64,000 nucleotides of DNA. It comes from Janthinobacterium agaricidamnosum NBRC 102515 = DSM 9628. GTDB lineage: Bacteria > Pseudomonadota > Gammaproteobacteria > Burkholderiales > Burkholderiaceae_D. The notes under the pieces were generated by a model that worked only from the letters and a program-made list of their open reading frames with translations, had not been told where the DNA came from and searched no databases. The stretch is from positions 494,723 to 558,722 of the forward strand of contig NZ_HG322949.1 in NCBI RefSeq assembly GCF_000723165.1. Direction: 5' to 3'. Positions 1 through 8,978 of this stretch are shown here, in pieces; within the stretch, counting starts at the first letter, position 1, and the number at the start of each line of letters is the position of its first letter. The translations under genes and the position numbers were made by a program.

Positions 1-1
1 C

Positions 2-850
2 AGTTCGCAATTCAACCTCGGCCTGATTTTCGACAATGGCCAGGGCGTGCCGCGCGACGACGGCAAGGCGCAGGAATGGTATCGCAAGGCGGCCGGGCAA
101 GGCCATGCGGCGGCCCAGCACAACCTGGGCCTGCACCATGAACACGGCAAAAGCACGCCGCAGGATTATGGGCTGGCGCTGGTCTGCTACCGCCAGGCCG
201 CCGAACAGGGTTTCCCGACCGCGCAATACCAGCTCGGCCTGTTGCACGAAAACGGCCACGGCGTGCCGGCCGACCAGCAGGAAGCGATCTTCTGGTACCG
301 CAAGGCGGCCGGCCAGGGCCATCTGCGGGCCCAGCTTGACCTCGGCCTGCGCTACGAAACCGGGCAGGGCGTGCCGCTGGATTTGCGGCTGGCGATGCAC
401 TGGTACCGGCGCGCGGCGGAACAGGATTATCCGGCCGCGCAATACCTGCTGGCGCTGCTGCACGACCTCGACGACGGCCCGGCGCCGGATGGCAGGCAGG
501 CTGTCGAGTGGTACCGCAAGGCGGCCGGGCAGGGCCACGCGCTGGCGCAATTCGCGCTCGGCCTGCGCTACGACAATGGCCAGGATCTGGCCCAGGATTA
601 TGCGGCGGCGCTGGGCTGGTACGCGCAGGCCGCGCGCCAGGGCCATACGCGGGCGCGCTTCAACCTTGGCCTGATGTACGCCAGCGGACAAGGCGCGCCG
701 CAAGACCCGGTGCAGGCATACCTGTGGCTGGTCATGGCCAGCCAGGACGGTATCGCGGACGCCGCCAAATTCCTCAAGCAGGCGGCGGCCCGCTTGACGC
801 CGGACGAATTGGCGTTGGCGCAACAGCGGCTGGAATTGCTGCCAGCATAA
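2..850 (+). CDS. Sel1-repeat (SLR/TPR-like) protein, 5' end cut by window
   Basis: The open frame enters from the window edge, so the N-terminus is missing. The visible 282 residues are almost entirely Sel1-like repeats of about 36 residues, seen as recurring W-Y-R-x-A-A-x-Q-G-x-x-x-A-Q and L-G-L-x-Y-x-x-G-x-G-V motifs (roughly seven units). Sel1 repeats form helical solenoids that scaffold protein-protein contacts, often in envelope stress or signalling, but the partner cannot be read from the sequence. The C-terminal 40 residues leave the repeat pattern. No downstream gene is close enough to suggest an operon. Confidence 0.85.
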   Translation, partial: SSQFNLGLIFDNGQGVPRDDGKAQEWYRKAAGQGHAAAQHNLGLHHEHGKSTPQDYGLALVCYRQAAEQGFPTAQYQLGLLHENGHGVPADQQEAIFWYRKAAGQGHLRAQLDLGLRYETGQGVPLDLRLAMHWYRRAAEQDYPAAQYLLALLHDLDDGPAPDGRQAVEWYRKAAGQGHALAQFALGLRYDNGQDLAQDYAAALGWYAQAARQGHTRARFNLGLMYASGQGAPQDPVQAYLWLVMASQDGIADAAKFLKQAAARLTPDELALAQQRLELLPA

Positions 851-1117
851 ATCTGTCATAAAAATGACCGCCGGTTTTTATCGCGCGCGTATTGTATCTA
901 TTCCTTTCATTTCCGATTTCCTTTGCAAAGCCTGATGTTTGGCTGATTAGGTACTGCGCACGATATTTTTGCCAGCGACTTTTAACATGATATTCATCTT
1001 AAAACGGCTTAAATGTAAAGATATTTTTGTAAGAATAAGTGCAAAAATAATAAATTATCTTGCTAATTTAAAAGTTATACTTGCCGACCCAATAAATTGC
1101 AAAGAGGAAATATTGTG
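851..1117. other. AT-rich intergenic region before lipoprotein operon
   Basis: About 270 bases without a gene. It is much richer in A+T than the flanking genes, particularly from 960 to 1090, as expected for the promoter of the operon starting at 1118. I cannot place a convincing -35/-10 pair. No clear terminator hairpin follows the Sel1 gene. Confidence 0.4.
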
Positions 1118-2077
1118 ATGCATCGTACAATCACCGGGGCGGCGTTGTTATTGGTATTGGGCGGCTGTGCCGTCGTCAATACCCCGCCACAATCGGTGGA
1201 CGCACCGGTTTCGCGGGTTCAACAGCAGCAAGCGCAACAAGCGGTCGCGATACCTGAAGTAAAGTCTTTCAAGCGTAAAGTGGCAATTGGCCGTTTTACG
1301 AATGAAACACGTTATGGCCGTACCTTCCAGACCGACGCCAATGCCGATCCTTTGGGCAAACAAGCGTCCGACATGCTGGCAACCCGCTTGGTTGCATCGA
1401 ATAAATTCCTGGTATTTGAGCGTCAGGACTTGAATAAGATCAAGGACGAGCAAAAAATCACCCAGCAATCCGATCTGATTGGCGTCGATGCGCTGATCCT
1501 GGGTTCGGTGACGGAATTCGGCCGCAGCACCAGCGGTAAAACCGGTTTCCTGAGCAATACCAAAATTCAAACCGCACGCGCCAAAGTCGAAATCCGTTTG
1601 GCCGATGCACGCACTGGTTTTGTGTTCTTTACCGCCTCCGGCGTTGGTGAAGCCAATACCGAGTCAGGCGAAGTCGCCGGCTTTGGCAGCAAGGCCGATT
1701 ACGACAGCACCTTGAATGACCGCGCCATCGGCGCCGCCATTTCGGACGTGCAAAATGCGCTGATGTCGAAACTGGCTGAACGTCCATGGCGGACCGACAT
1801 CCTGAAAATGGAAGACCAGCGCGTCTTCATTTCCGGCGGCAAGAGCCAGGGCATTAAGGTCGGCGATACGCTGGCGGTGATGCGCGAAGGTGAAAAAGTA
1901 AAAAGCGCCCAGACCGGTTTTGAAATCACCTTGCCTGGTACGACGGTAGCAACGCTGCGCGTGCAAAGCTTGTTTGGCGATGCTGAAAGCAATGAAGGCG
2001 CGGTTGGCGAATTGATTTCCGGATCGCTGCCGAAAAACCAGGGTTCTGCATTTTTTGTTACTGAAGTTAAAAACTGA
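1118..2077 (+). CDS. CsgG/HfaB-family lipoprotein
   Basis: Predicted outer-membrane-associated lipoprotein of 319 aa. The first residues form a type II signal ending in a lipobox L-G-G-C, with the lipidated Cys near residue 17. I chose ATG 1118 because a GAGGA ribosome site lies about 9 bases upstream (1104-1108) and the signal starts there; an in-frame TTG at 1097 would add a charged tail before it. The body has CsgG-like features (K-R-K-V-A-I-G-R-F-T-N-E-T, a repeated A-T-R-L ... F-E-R-Q-D-L segment). CsgG-type proteins form export channels or periplasmic assemblies, but this branch sits with DUF4810 and DUF799 lipoproteins rather than curli genes, so a curli role is unlikely. First gene of a four-gene operon. 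Confidence 0.85.
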   Translation: MHRTITGAALLLVLGGCAVVNTPPQSVDAPVSRVQQQQAQQAVAIPEVKSFKRKVAIGRFTNETRYGRTFQTDANADPLGKQASDMLATRLVASNKFLVFERQDLNKIKDEQKITQQSDLIGVDALILGSVTEFGRSTSGKTGFLSNTKIQTARAKVEIRLADARTGFVFFTASGVGEANTESGEVAGFGSKADYDSTLNDRAIGAAISDVQNALMSKLAERPWRTDILKMEDQRVFISGGKSQGIKVGDTLAVMREGEKVKSAQTGFEITLPGTTVATLRVQSLFGDAESNEGAVGELISGSLPKNQGSAFFVTEVKN

Positions 2078-2388
2078 TGACCATGAAAAAACTGACTATC
2101 GCGCTGGCATTGCTGGCGTTGGCCGGCTGCGCCCTGCCTGTCACCCAAGTGAAAACCGGCGCTGTGCGGCCGACGCTGAAAGTACTTGGCGCCCCTCCGT
2201 ATTCCAGCCTGTATGTCGACGGCTTGCTGATCGGCGACGCGACCATTTATAACGGCAGCCAGAAACAGGTGTTTGTCGAAGAAGGCGTCCATCAAGTCGA
2301 ATTGAAGCTGGATGGACGCGTTTTATATACGGCCAAAGTATTTTCCAGCAATGGCGAAACCAGCACCGTCACTTATCAGGCCGAATAG
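2077..2388 (+). CDS. Small lipoprotein, PEGA-like
   Basis: A 103-aa lipoprotein whose start overlaps the stop of the CsgG-like gene (TGATG), indicating translational coupling. An in-frame ATG at 2083 is an equally good start. The signal ends in a lipobox L-A-G-C. The mature part (P-P-Y-S-S-L-Y-V-D-G ... H-Q-V-E-L-K-L-D-G) resembles PEGA-type surface beta domains, in which a short strand pair presents a V-D-G-turn; this is a pattern call only. Its place inside the CsgG/DUF4810/DUF799 operon suggests it is a component of the same envelope complex. Confidence 0.7.
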   Translation: MTMKKLTIALALLALAGCALPVTQVKTGAVRPTLKVLGAPPYSSLYVDGLLIGDATIYNGSQKQVFVEEGVHQVELKLDGRVLYTAKVFSSNGETSTVTYQAE

Positions 2389-2402
2389 GCCGAGGTTAAA
2401 TA

Positions 2403-2783
2403 ATGAAAATATCCTTACTGTTTGCCGCCATTGCCATGAGCTTGCTGAGCGGTTGTGCCACCGGACCTCAAAGCAAATATGACTGGGGCAATTACGAACA
2501 ATCGGTGTATAGCTACTATAAAGAGCCGGCCAATATCGATGCATTCAGCACCTCGCTGAACAATGTTATCCAGGCGGCGGAATTGAACAAGCGTCCGGTG
2601 GCGCCTGGCGTGTATGCCGAATACGGCTATCTGTTGACCTTGCAGGGTAAAACCGAAGATGGCCTCGCATTCTTTGACAAGGAAAAAAAGCAATGGCCTG
2701 AATCGGCCGTTTTCATGGACACCATGAAAAAAGTTACCTTGGGAAGCGCTAAAAAAACTGCTGACGAAGGAGTCGCAAAATGA
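2403..2783 (+). CDS. DUF4810 lipoprotein
   Basis: 126-aa lipoprotein with a lipobox L-S-G-C and a GAGGT ribosome site about 8 bases before ATG 2403. The mature sequence has the DUF4810 signature: a Y-D-W-G-N-Y-E-Q-S-V-Y start followed by an alpha-helical region ending in a TPR-like stretch with G-K-T-E-D-G-L-A-F-F-D-K-E-K. DUF4810 proteins are repeatedly found between a CsgG-like and a DUF799 lipoprotein, for example in Neisseria. Its 3' end overlaps the next start by four bases (ATGA). Function is not established; an outer-membrane assembly role is inferred from the operon. Confidence 0.85.
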   Translation: MKISLLFAAIAMSLLSGCATGPQSKYDWGNYEQSVYSYYKEPANIDAFSTSLNNVIQAAELNKRPVAPGVYAEYGYLLTLQGKTEDGLAFFDKEKKQWPESAVFMDTMKKVTLGSAKKTADEGVAK

Positions 2784-3442
2784 TGAGAATCAAAAAAAGA
2801 CTGATCGCATTGATCGGTGTGCTGGCCGTATTAAGCGGTTGTGCGGCTCAAAAACCAATCGAGAAAGCCGACTATAGCAAGTTGCGCGCCGCCAACCCGC
2901 ACTCGGTGCTAGTGGTGCCGGTGGTCAGCCGTAGCGTCGATGTCGATGCGCCCGATTACTTCCTGTCGACCATTGCGCGTCCGCTGGCGGAACGCGGCTT
3001 TTACGTTTTCCCGATCAACCTGGTGAAACGGGTGATGGAAGATGACGGCCTGGGCGACGCCGACATGGTGCATGGCAGCGATACGCATAAACTGGCGTCA
3101 ATGTTCGGCGCCGACAGCGTACTGTATGTCACCATCGAGCGCTGGGATTCGAAATACATGGTGTTGTCGACCGTGACCACGGTGGAGCTGACATATAGCC
3201 TGAAAAGCGGCAGCAGCGGTGAAGAATTGTGGAAAAAGACCGAGCATGTGGCGTACGACCCGAGCGCCAATTCGCAGAATGGTTTCCTGGGCAAGCTGAT
3301 TGCCGCTGCGATTGAAAAAGCCAAGCCTAACTATCTGCCGTTGGCACAGCAAGCCAATAACAAGGCGATTTACCAGGCTGGTCAGGGTTTGCCGGCTGGA
3401 CCGTACGACGCGCTGTATCAAAAAGACCAGGAACAATTCTGA
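2780..3442 (+). CDS. DUF799 (GNA1162-family) lipoprotein
   Basis: 220-aa lipoprotein with lipobox L-S-G-C near residue 21. The AAGGAG site at 2767-2772 serves ATG 2780 (ATG 2783 is also possible). The body matches the DUF799/GNA1162 family: N-P-H-S-V-L-V-V-P-V-V, a Y-F-L-S-T-I-A-R-P-L-A-E-R-G-F-Y segment and a central D-S-V-L-Y-V-T-I-E-R-W. The Neisseria homologue GNA1162 is a surface-associated lipoprotein with a TolB-N-like fold. This is the last gene of the four-gene operon, whose members are all lipoproteins. Confidence 0.85.
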   Translation: MMRIKKRLIALIGVLAVLSGCAAQKPIEKADYSKLRAANPHSVLVVPVVSRSVDVDAPDYFLSTIARPLAERGFYVFPINLVKRVMEDDGLGDADMVHGSDTHKLASMFGADSVLYVTIERWDSKYMVLSTVTTVELTYSLKSGSSGEELWKKTEHVAYDPSANSQNGFLGKLIAAAIEKAKPNYLPLAQQANNKAIYQAGQGLPAGPYDALYQKDQEQF

Positions 3443-3554
3443 TCTTTTCCTGCCGGCGGCTCTTGGTGTATCAGACTTGGCGGCAGGTACTCATGGCGTT
3501 GGCGGCGCAGGCCGCGACGATAGCAAAAAGCTCTTGCATGATGCACCACTGTCT

Positions 3555-3578
3555 TGAGATGATTTCAGTATCATCTCA
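3555..3578. promoter_or_regulatory. 9-bp inverted repeat just before DUF4197 gene
   Basis: Arms TGAGATGAT (3555-3563) and ATCATCTCA (3570-3578) are perfectly complementary, with a 6-base spacer. The repeat ends a few bases before the ribosome site of the gene starting at 3593. It could be an operator or a structure in the mRNA leader. It lacks a T-run, so it is a poor terminator. Confidence 0.4.
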
Positions 3579-3592
3579 GACAAGGAAAAACC

Positions 3593-4288
3593 ATGCCGCG
3601 CCCATCCCTCTCTTCTGCCACCGCGCTGATTTGCGCCATCGTTTGCACCCCGCTGGCGCTTGCCGGCACGTTGGACGCCATCAGCAACCAGGAAGCGTCT
3701 AGCGGTTTGAAAGCCGCATTGGACGCCGGCTCGGCCGCCGCGGTCGCCAAGCTCGGCGTCGAAAACGGCTTCCTGAACAACGACAAGGTCAAGATCAAGC
3801 TCCCGTCGATTCTCGAACAGGCGCGTCCGCTGCTGAAAATGACCGGCCGCGGCCAGCAGCTCGACGACCTGGTGGTGTCGATGAACCGCGCCGCCGAATC
3901 GGCGATCCCGCTGGCCAAGCCGCTGCTGGTCAACGCCGTCAAATCGATGAGCGTGACCGACGCGAAAAACATCCTGAGCGGCGGCGACACATCGGTGACC
4001 GACTTCTTCCGTCAAAAAACCGCGGCGCCGCTGGCCGTCAAATTCCTGCCGATCGTCAAATCGGTAACCGACCGCTCCGGCCTGGCAAGCCAATACAATG
4101 GCGTGGTCGGCCAGGTCGCCAAATCGGGACTGGTGCCGCAGCAGCAATCGACGGTCGAAGGCTACGTCACCGACCGCGCGCTGGACGGCTTGTACCTGAT
4201 GATAGGCGAAGAAGAAAAAGCGATCCGCAAGGACCCGATTTCGTACGGCAGCAGCATCATCGGCAAGGTGTTCGGCAGCTTGAAATAA
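3593..4288 (+). CDS. DUF4197 domain protein, exported
   Basis: 231-aa protein with an N-terminal signal peptide (hydrophobic stretch ending A-L-A-G around residue 21). The mature part matches DUF4197: L-D-A-I-S-N-Q-E-A-S-S-G-L-K-A-A-L, a G-x-E-N-G-F-L-N-N-D-K-V-K-I segment, a central M-N-R-A-A-E motif and a C-terminal A-L-D-G-L-Y-x-M-I-G-E-E-E-x-x-I-R-K-D-P. The family is widespread in Proteobacteria and its biochemical function is unknown. ATG 3593 has an AAGGA site about 8 bases upstream. It is a single-gene unit between the lipoprotein operon and a tRNA. Confidence 0.85.
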   Translation: MPRPSLSSATALICAIVCTPLALAGTLDAISNQEASSGLKAALDAGSAAAVAKLGVENGFLNNDKVKIKLPSILEQARPLLKMTGRGQQLDDLVVSMNRAAESAIPLAKPLLVNAVKSMSVTDAKNILSGGDTSVTDFFRQKTAAPLAVKFLPIVKSVTDRSGLASQYNGVVGQVAKSGLVPQQQSTVEGYVTDRALDGLYLMIGEEEKAIRKDPISYGSSIIGKVFGSLK

Positions 4289-4376
4289 ATTGCAGCGGGT
4301 ACGGCGCCGGGATGCCGGCTCCGTATGGTTGGAAAGATTGCCAGTGGCTGGCAATCACGCGTAAAATGCAGGCCAC

Positions 4377-4450
4377 GCGGGTGTAGCTCAATGGTAGAGC
4401 AGAAGCTTCCCAAGCTTACGACGAGGGTTCGATTCCCTTCACCCGCTCCA
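4377..4450 (+). tRNA. tRNA-Gly (anticodon CCC)
   Basis: A 74-base cloverleaf including the encoded CCA (4448-4450). The acceptor arm GCGGGTG pairs with CACCCGC, the D-arm is GCTC/GAGC, the anticodon loop is TTCCCAA giving CCC, and the T-arm is GAGGG/CCCTT around TTCGATT. One G-A mismatch sits at the outer end of the anticodon stem. The sequence closely resembles glyU-type tRNA-Gly, which reads GGG codons. Confidence 0.95.
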
Positions 4451-4456
4451 ACCCGC

Positions 4457-5440
4457 CTACTCCCTGATCTGCTGATAATTCTGCGGATAATTCGCCTGAA
4501 ATTCCCTGGCCCGGGTGGCCCATACGTCATCGAAGCTGAACGAGAAATTTTGCCAGAATGGATCGTTGCGCGGGATCGCGCTGTTGGCGTTATACAGAAT
4601 CTCTCCGTCATTGCGCGTCTTGAAACTGGCGCTGCCGAAATTGGACCCTTCCAGTGTCAGCCGGTAGTTCCGGTTCGCTTGATAGCGGTTCCATTCATCG
4701 TTGTCCCATGACGCCAGCGCGCTGTAGTGGCTGACGATGTCCGGCGCATAAAATTCGCCCCAGTTGCCGAGGAATTCCACATGGGCCTTGTCCTGCGCAT
4801 TGGCGTAGCGGAAGGCGTGGGTGCCGGCGCCGTCCTTGTGGTAGACCACCATCGGGTGTCCGGACTGGATCAGGATCTCGTTCAGGCGTCTGGTGGTGAA
4901 TTTGCCGTGGGCGCTGACGCTGGTATGGGACGCAAAATCTCCCTGGCCGTTGATTTTCGCGGTCCAGACGATGACGGTTTCGACATCATGCCGGTGGCCG
5001 CCCAGGAAAGAAAATCCGACGGCCTGGTCTTTTTCGAAGTACAGCTCGTAAAAGTGCGCGCAGCGTTCGACCTTGTTCGAGCCTTCATCCGTCTCTTTGC
5101 AAAGTTGCCGGTGTATCGTGTTGGCGTATACGCCCCAATGGCTATACTGGCATGAGCCCGATAGCGAGGCAGTGGCATTTCTCCCGGGATTCTGGCGCAG
5201 ATTCGCATTGCGGTCGAATGGCGTGGCCGGATAGCAGCCGTCCGAGTCGAAATCGAATACCGGATGGAAGTTCCGCACCTGTTTTTCATTGTATTTCGTG
5301 ATCGCGGTATCCCATCTTGGCAGCTCGTCGGCGTGCACGGCGAATGCCTGCAGCGTCAGCACCGAGACCACGCCGGCGGCGGCAAGAGCTTTGAGGGACC
5401 GGGAAGAAGTGGAGTGTCCGAGGCTGAATGTATTGTTCAT
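4457..5440 (-). CDS. NPP1/NLP family secreted protein (necrosis-inducing type)
   Basis: 327-aa exported protein with an extended signal peptide ending V-H-A near residue 37. It carries the hallmark heptapeptide of Nep1-like proteins at residues 148-154, here G-H-R-H-D-V-E where the classical form ends W-E. It also has an N-terminal S-D-G-C motif with a second Cys for the conserved disulphide. NLPs of oomycetes, fungi and some bacteria (for example Pectobacterium) bind plant sphingolipids and permeabilise eudicot membranes. The heptapeptide H-D-x-E residues coordinate the divalent metal and are kept. Single gene, divergent from trmB, with AAGGAAA upstream of its ATG. Toxicity is inferred only. 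Confidence 0.88.
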   Translation of the reverse strand: MNNTFSLGHSTSSRSLKALAAAGVVSVLTLQAFAVHADELPRWDTAITKYNEKQVRNFHPVFDFDSDGCYPATPFDRNANLRQNPGRNATASLSGSCQYSHWGVYANTIHRQLCKETDEGSNKVERCAHFYELYFEKDQAVGFSFLGGHRHDVETVIVWTAKINGQGDFASHTSVSAHGKFTTRRLNEILIQSGHPMVVYHKDGAGTHAFRYANAQDKAHVEFLGNWGEFYAPDIVSHYSALASWDNDEWNRYQANRNYRLTLEGSNFGSASFKTRNDGEILYNANSAIPRNDPFWQNFSFSFDDVWATRAREFQANYPQNYQQIRE

Positions 5441-5614
5441 CGTATTTCCTTTTGGTAGAGGAGCGCTGCGGTCCGAAGTGACGTAAAAGCAGATGAAATA
5501 ATTCTTTTGGATAATAGTGCCAAGCTGATACTACAGTATGTATATGACAATTTGTTGACAGTAGTAAACTTTTTAAGCGTGGCCGTGGCATGCCGGCCGG
5601 TGGCCGGGGGCTGG

Positions 5615-5620
5615 TATAAT
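5615..5620 (+). promoter_or_regulatory. Probable -10 box for trmB
   Basis: A perfect TATAAT hexamer 58 bases upstream of the trmB start, in an otherwise GC-rich stretch. No strong -35 is visible at the right distance, so it may be an extended -10 promoter. Confidence 0.5.
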
Positions 5621-5677
5621 GACCCTTGCGCCGCCTAGGCTTTTTTCTCCTTTATCCTGTACGTTTGCCTTATTCCC

Positions 5678-6397
5678 ATGTCTTCAGATACGCCACAAAA
5701 CGGCCCAGCGCGGCCGATGATGTACGACCCTACCGAACACCGGATCCGCAGTTTCGTCACGCGCGCCGGCCGCCTGTCGGTGGCGCAGGCGCGCGCGCTC
5801 GATACGCTGGGGCCGCAATTCCTGCTGCCGTTCGCCAGGCAGCCGCTGGATGCCGCGCAGGCGTTCGGCCGCAGCGCACCGATGATCCTGGAAATCGGTT
5901 TCGGCATGGGCGCCACCACCGCGCATATCGCCAAGGCGATGCCGGAAAAGGATTTTATCGGCGTCGAAGTGCACACCCCCGGCGTCGGCAGCCTGCTGAA
6001 ACTGATCGGTGAAGAGCAATTGACCAATCTGCGGCTGCTGCAGCACGACGCGGTGGAAGTGCTTACGCATATGATTCCGGCCAATTCGCTGGCCGGCATC
6101 CACGTATTCTTCCCCGATCCGTGGCACAAGGCGCGCCATAACAAGCGCCGTTTGATCCAGGCGCCGTTCGTCAAGCAACTGACCGATCGCCTGGCGCCGG
6201 GCGGCTACCTGCATTGCGCCACCGACTGGGAAGACTATGCCGTGCAGATGCTAGAAGTATTGAGCGCCGAGCCGCAGCTGCAAAACAGCGCCGAAGGCTA
6301 CGCGCCGCAACCGGCCTACCGTCCGTTGACCAAGTTTGAAAACCGCGGCCTGAAACTGGGGCATGGCGTGTGGGACCTGGTGTTTATCAAAAAATAA
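5678..6397 (+). CDS. trmB: tRNA (guanine-N7-)-methyltransferase
   Basis: 239-aa SAM-dependent enzyme that makes m7G46 in the variable loop of tRNAs. Motif I is I-L-E-I-G-F-G-M-G near residue 70, followed by the acidic F-I-G-V-E-V-H strand and the TrmB-specific [16 protein letters not shown] motif around residues 146-161. Length is normal for the family. It ends just before a bidirectional terminator shared with gdhA, which converges on it. Confidence 0.95.
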   Translation: MSSDTPQNGPARPMMYDPTEHRIRSFVTRAGRLSVAQARALDTLGPQFLLPFARQPLDAAQAFGRSAPMILEIGFGMGATTAHIAKAMPEKDFIGVEVHTPGVGSLLKLIGEEQLTNLRLLQHDAVEVLTHMIPANSLAGIHVFFPDPWHKARHNKRRLIQAPFVKQLTDRLAPGGYLHCATDWEDYAVQMLEVLSAEPQLQNSAEGYAPQPAYRPLTKFENRGLKLGHGVWDLVFIKK

Positions 6398-6430
6398 GCA
6401 GGAAGTCAGCCCGTCGCCGCCCATAAAAAA

Positions 6431-6467
6431 ATCCCGCTCACGATATGAAGTGAGCGGGATTTTTTTT
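6431..6467. terminator. Bidirectional terminator between trmB and gdhA
   Basis: An 11-bp perfect stem (6431-6441 with 6450-6460) around an 8-base loop is preceded by an A-run and followed by a T-run. This fits rho-independent termination of both convergent genes. Confidence 0.9.
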
Positions 6468-6516
6468 GAGCAGCCCAATGACACCTGAAATGTCCTGGGC
6501 AAGTTCACTACAGGTA

Positions 6517-7803
6517 TTAAGGGTACAAACCGCGCACTTCACGCGCCTGCAATACGCGCGTGCACGCCAGGATGAAGGTGGCGGTGCGCATCGATACTTT
6601 CTTTTCCTGCGCCACTTGCCATACCGCGTCGAACGCTTCGCGCATGATGCGGGTCAGGCGGCTGTTGATTTCCTCTTCGGTCCAGAAGAAGCTGGAGAAA
6701 TTTTGCGCCCATTCGAAGTAGCTGACGGTCACGCCGCCGGCATTGGCCAGCACGTCCGGCACGATCAGCACGCCCTTGTCGGTCAGGATGTCGTCGGCGG
6801 CCGGCAGGGTCGGACCGTTGGCGCCTTCCAGGATGATCTTGGCGCGGATGGTGTGCGCGCGCTCGGCGGTGATTTGCTGTTCCAGCGCGGCCGGAATCAG
6901 GATGTCGCAATCGAGGCCCCAGAAATCGTCGCGCGGCAGGAAGGTCTCGGCGCCTGGGAAACCTTCGACGCTGCCCGCTTCGGCCACGTGGGCCAGCAAG
7001 CGTGGAATATCCAGGCCGCCGGCGTGCACCACGGTGGTCTTGTGGTCCTGCACCGCGACGATTTTCGCGCCGGCTTCGGCGAACATGCGCGCGGCCACGC
7101 CGCCGACGTTACCGAAACCCTGGATGATCACTTTGGCGCCTTCGATCGGCATGCCGATCCTGGCGGCCGCATCGCAGCCGACCACGTACACGCCGCGGCC
7201 GGTCGCATCGCGGCGGCCCAGGCTGCCGCCCAGCGAGATCGGCTTGCCGGTCACCACGCCGGTCGACATATTGCCGCCGATCATGGCGTAGCTATCCATC
7301 ATCCACGCCATCACTTGTTCATTGGTGTTGACGTCCGGCGCCGGGATGTCCTTGTTCGGTCCGATGATCATGCTGATCTCGCTGGTGTAGCGGCGCGTCA
7401 GGCGCTGCAGTTCGTTGCGCGACAGGGTCTTCGGATCGACCCGGATGCCACCCTTGGCGCCGCCGTACGGCACGTTGACCGCCGCGTTCTTGACCGTCAT
7501 CCAGGCCGACAGGGCCATCACTTCGGACAAGGTCACGTCCTGGTGGAAGCGCACGCCGCCCTTGCCCGGGCCGCGCGACAGATTGTGCTGCACGCGATAG
7601 CCTTCGTAGTGGGCGATGCTGCCGTCGTCGCGTTCGATCGGCACGTCGACCGTCAGGATGCGCTTCGGACGTTTCAGCGTTTCGACCCAGCGCGACAGGT
7701 TGCCCAGGTAAGGCGTGACGCGGTCGATCTGTTCGAGGTAGACGCCCCATGGACCGAGATCGTCCGGATTCAGATAGGAAGGCAATTCGTGTTGGCGTGT
7801 CAT
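6517..7803 (-). CDS. gdhA: Glu/Leu/Phe/Val-family glutamate dehydrogenase
   Basis: 428-aa NAD(P)-dependent dehydrogenase that interconverts glutamate and 2-oxoglutarate plus ammonia. Visible family motifs are the substrate-binding segment P-Y-G-G-A-K-G-G-I, the P-A-P-D-V-N-T-N loop, the T-G-R-G-V segment and the dinucleotide-binding G-F-G-N-V-G. The C-terminal [12 protein letters not shown] is also typical. ATG 7803 is chosen for its AGGAG site 9 bases upstream and the family-typical M-T-x-x-H-E-L-P-S-Y-L start; the frame is open a further 21 codons. A LysR regulator lies directly upstream on the same strand. Confidence 0.93.
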   Translation of the reverse strand: MTRQHELPSYLNPDDLGPWGVYLEQIDRVTPYLGNLSRWVETLKRPKRILTVDVPIERDDGSIAHYEGYRVQHNLSRGPGKGGVRFHQDVTLSEVMALSAWMTVKNAAVNVPYGGAKGGIRVDPKTLSRNELQRLTRRYTSEISMIIGPNKDIPAPDVNTNEQVMAWMMDSYAMIGGNMSTGVVTGKPISLGGSLGRRDATGRGVYVVGCDAAARIGMPIEGAKVIIQGFGNVGGVAARMFAEAGAKIVAVQDHKTTVVHAGGLDIPRLLAHVAEAGSVEGFPGAETFLPRDDFWGLDCDILIPAALEQQITAERAHTIRAKIILEGANGPTLPAADDILTDKGVLIVPDVLANAGGVTVSYFEWAQNFSSFFWTEEEINSRLTRIMREAFDAVWQVAQEKKVSMRTATFILACTRVLQAREVRGLYP

Positions 7804-7950
7804 GCTTGATGCTCCTGACGATACGTTAAGGCGTCGCAACTCGTGGCGGCGCGCGGTGACCCGCATCGTAGGGCAGGAGAGAGGGTGGCGGCCAATGCTT
7901 TTGGCGCATCCGATGATGCATTTATTGCATAGTTTCTTGAGCCTGTATCG

Positions 7951-8904
7951 TTAGGGCTGGTTTTTCCTGGGTCTTTTTTTTGCCGATTGCGCCAGCGTCA
8001 GGTATTGCCACAGGCTTTCGACCAGCGGTTTGCCCGGCCGCAGCGGCGACGGCCGTTCGCGGTACAAGCGGATTTCCATCTCGATTTCCCAGTCCGGCGC
8101 GCCGCCGTCGGCGCGCGCCAGCAGCTTTTGCTTGACTTCGCGGGTCACCGCCGATTCGGGCAGGAAGGCGATGCCGCGGCCCTCCAGCGCCATCACTTTC
8201 AAACCCTCTGCCATGTCGGTTTCGTAGCAGGTGTCGAGGAACAGCGGCTGCTTGGCGTCGGCCACGATCAATTCCACCATGCGGCCCAGGTAGGCGTTGC
8301 TGGTGTACGATAAAAACGGCAACGGCGCCTTGACGCTGCCCGGCAGCGCAAAGTCGGGCGTCTTCACCTTGTCGCAGCGGGCATAGGCGCGTACTGCTTC
8401 GCGGCCCAGCACCAGCATGTCGTAGCGGCCCGGGTCGAGCTGCACCGGCTGGCGCGGATGGTGGTAGCACAGCAGCAGGTCGCAGCCGCCGTCGACCAGT
8501 TGCAGCACCGCGTCATGCACGTTGAGCGCCATCAGCCGGGTGTTGAGCGGCGCAAAACCCTGTTCCAGCGCGGTCAGCCATTTCGGCATGAAGGTCAGCG
8601 ACAGCGTGTGCGGCACGGCGAAATCGACGCTGGCCTGGGTTGCCGTCCGCTTGCCGCGCAACAGCGCGCGCACGCCGTTGATCTGGCTCAGCATTTCCAG
8701 CGCCTGCTCGTAAAACACGGCGCCGGCCGGCGTCAGGCGGGTCGGGTATGAGGTGCGGTCGACCAGGTCGATGCCGAGCCAGTTTTCGAGCGACTGGATG
8801 CGCCGCGAAAAGGCCGGCTGGGTGACATGGCGCAGCGCCGCCGAGCGGCTGAAATTATTGGTTTCAGCGAGCGAAATGAAGTCTTCTAGCCATTTGGTTT
8901 CCAT
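7951..8904 (-). CDS. LysR-family regulator, HypT/YjiE-like
   Basis: 317-aa LysR-type regulator. The N-terminal helix-turn-helix (W-L-E-D-F-I-S-L-A-E-T-N-N-F-S-R-S-A, then H-V-T-Q-P-A-F-S-R-R-I) closely resembles the E. coli HypT/QseD branch, which senses hypochlorite through methionine oxidation. The effector domain follows from about residue 90. It sits 150 bases upstream of gdhA on the same strand, an association that suggests control of gdhA, but no operator was identified. The last 12 residues are strongly basic (K-K-R-P-R-K-N). Confidence 0.85.
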   Translation of the reverse strand: METKWLEDFISLAETNNFSRSAALRHVTQPAFSRRIQSLENWLGIDLVDRTSYPTRLTPAGAVFYEQALEMLSQINGVRALLRGKRTATQASVDFAVPHTLSLTFMPKWLTALEQGFAPLNTRLMALNVHDAVLQLVDGGCDLLLCYHHPRQPVQLDPGRYDMLVLGREAVRAYARCDKVKTPDFALPGSVKAPLPFLSYTSNAYLGRMVELIVADAKQPLFLDTCYETDMAEGLKVMALEGRGIAFLPESAVTREVKQKLLARADGGAPDWEIEMEIRLYRERPSPLRPGKPLVESLWQYLTLAQSAKKRPRKNQP

Positions 8905-8978
8905 CGCGTGATGGTACGCGGCTTGCGGGTTAAAAGCAAAACCGCCAAAGCAAAACCGTCAAGGCAAAACCGGCATCG

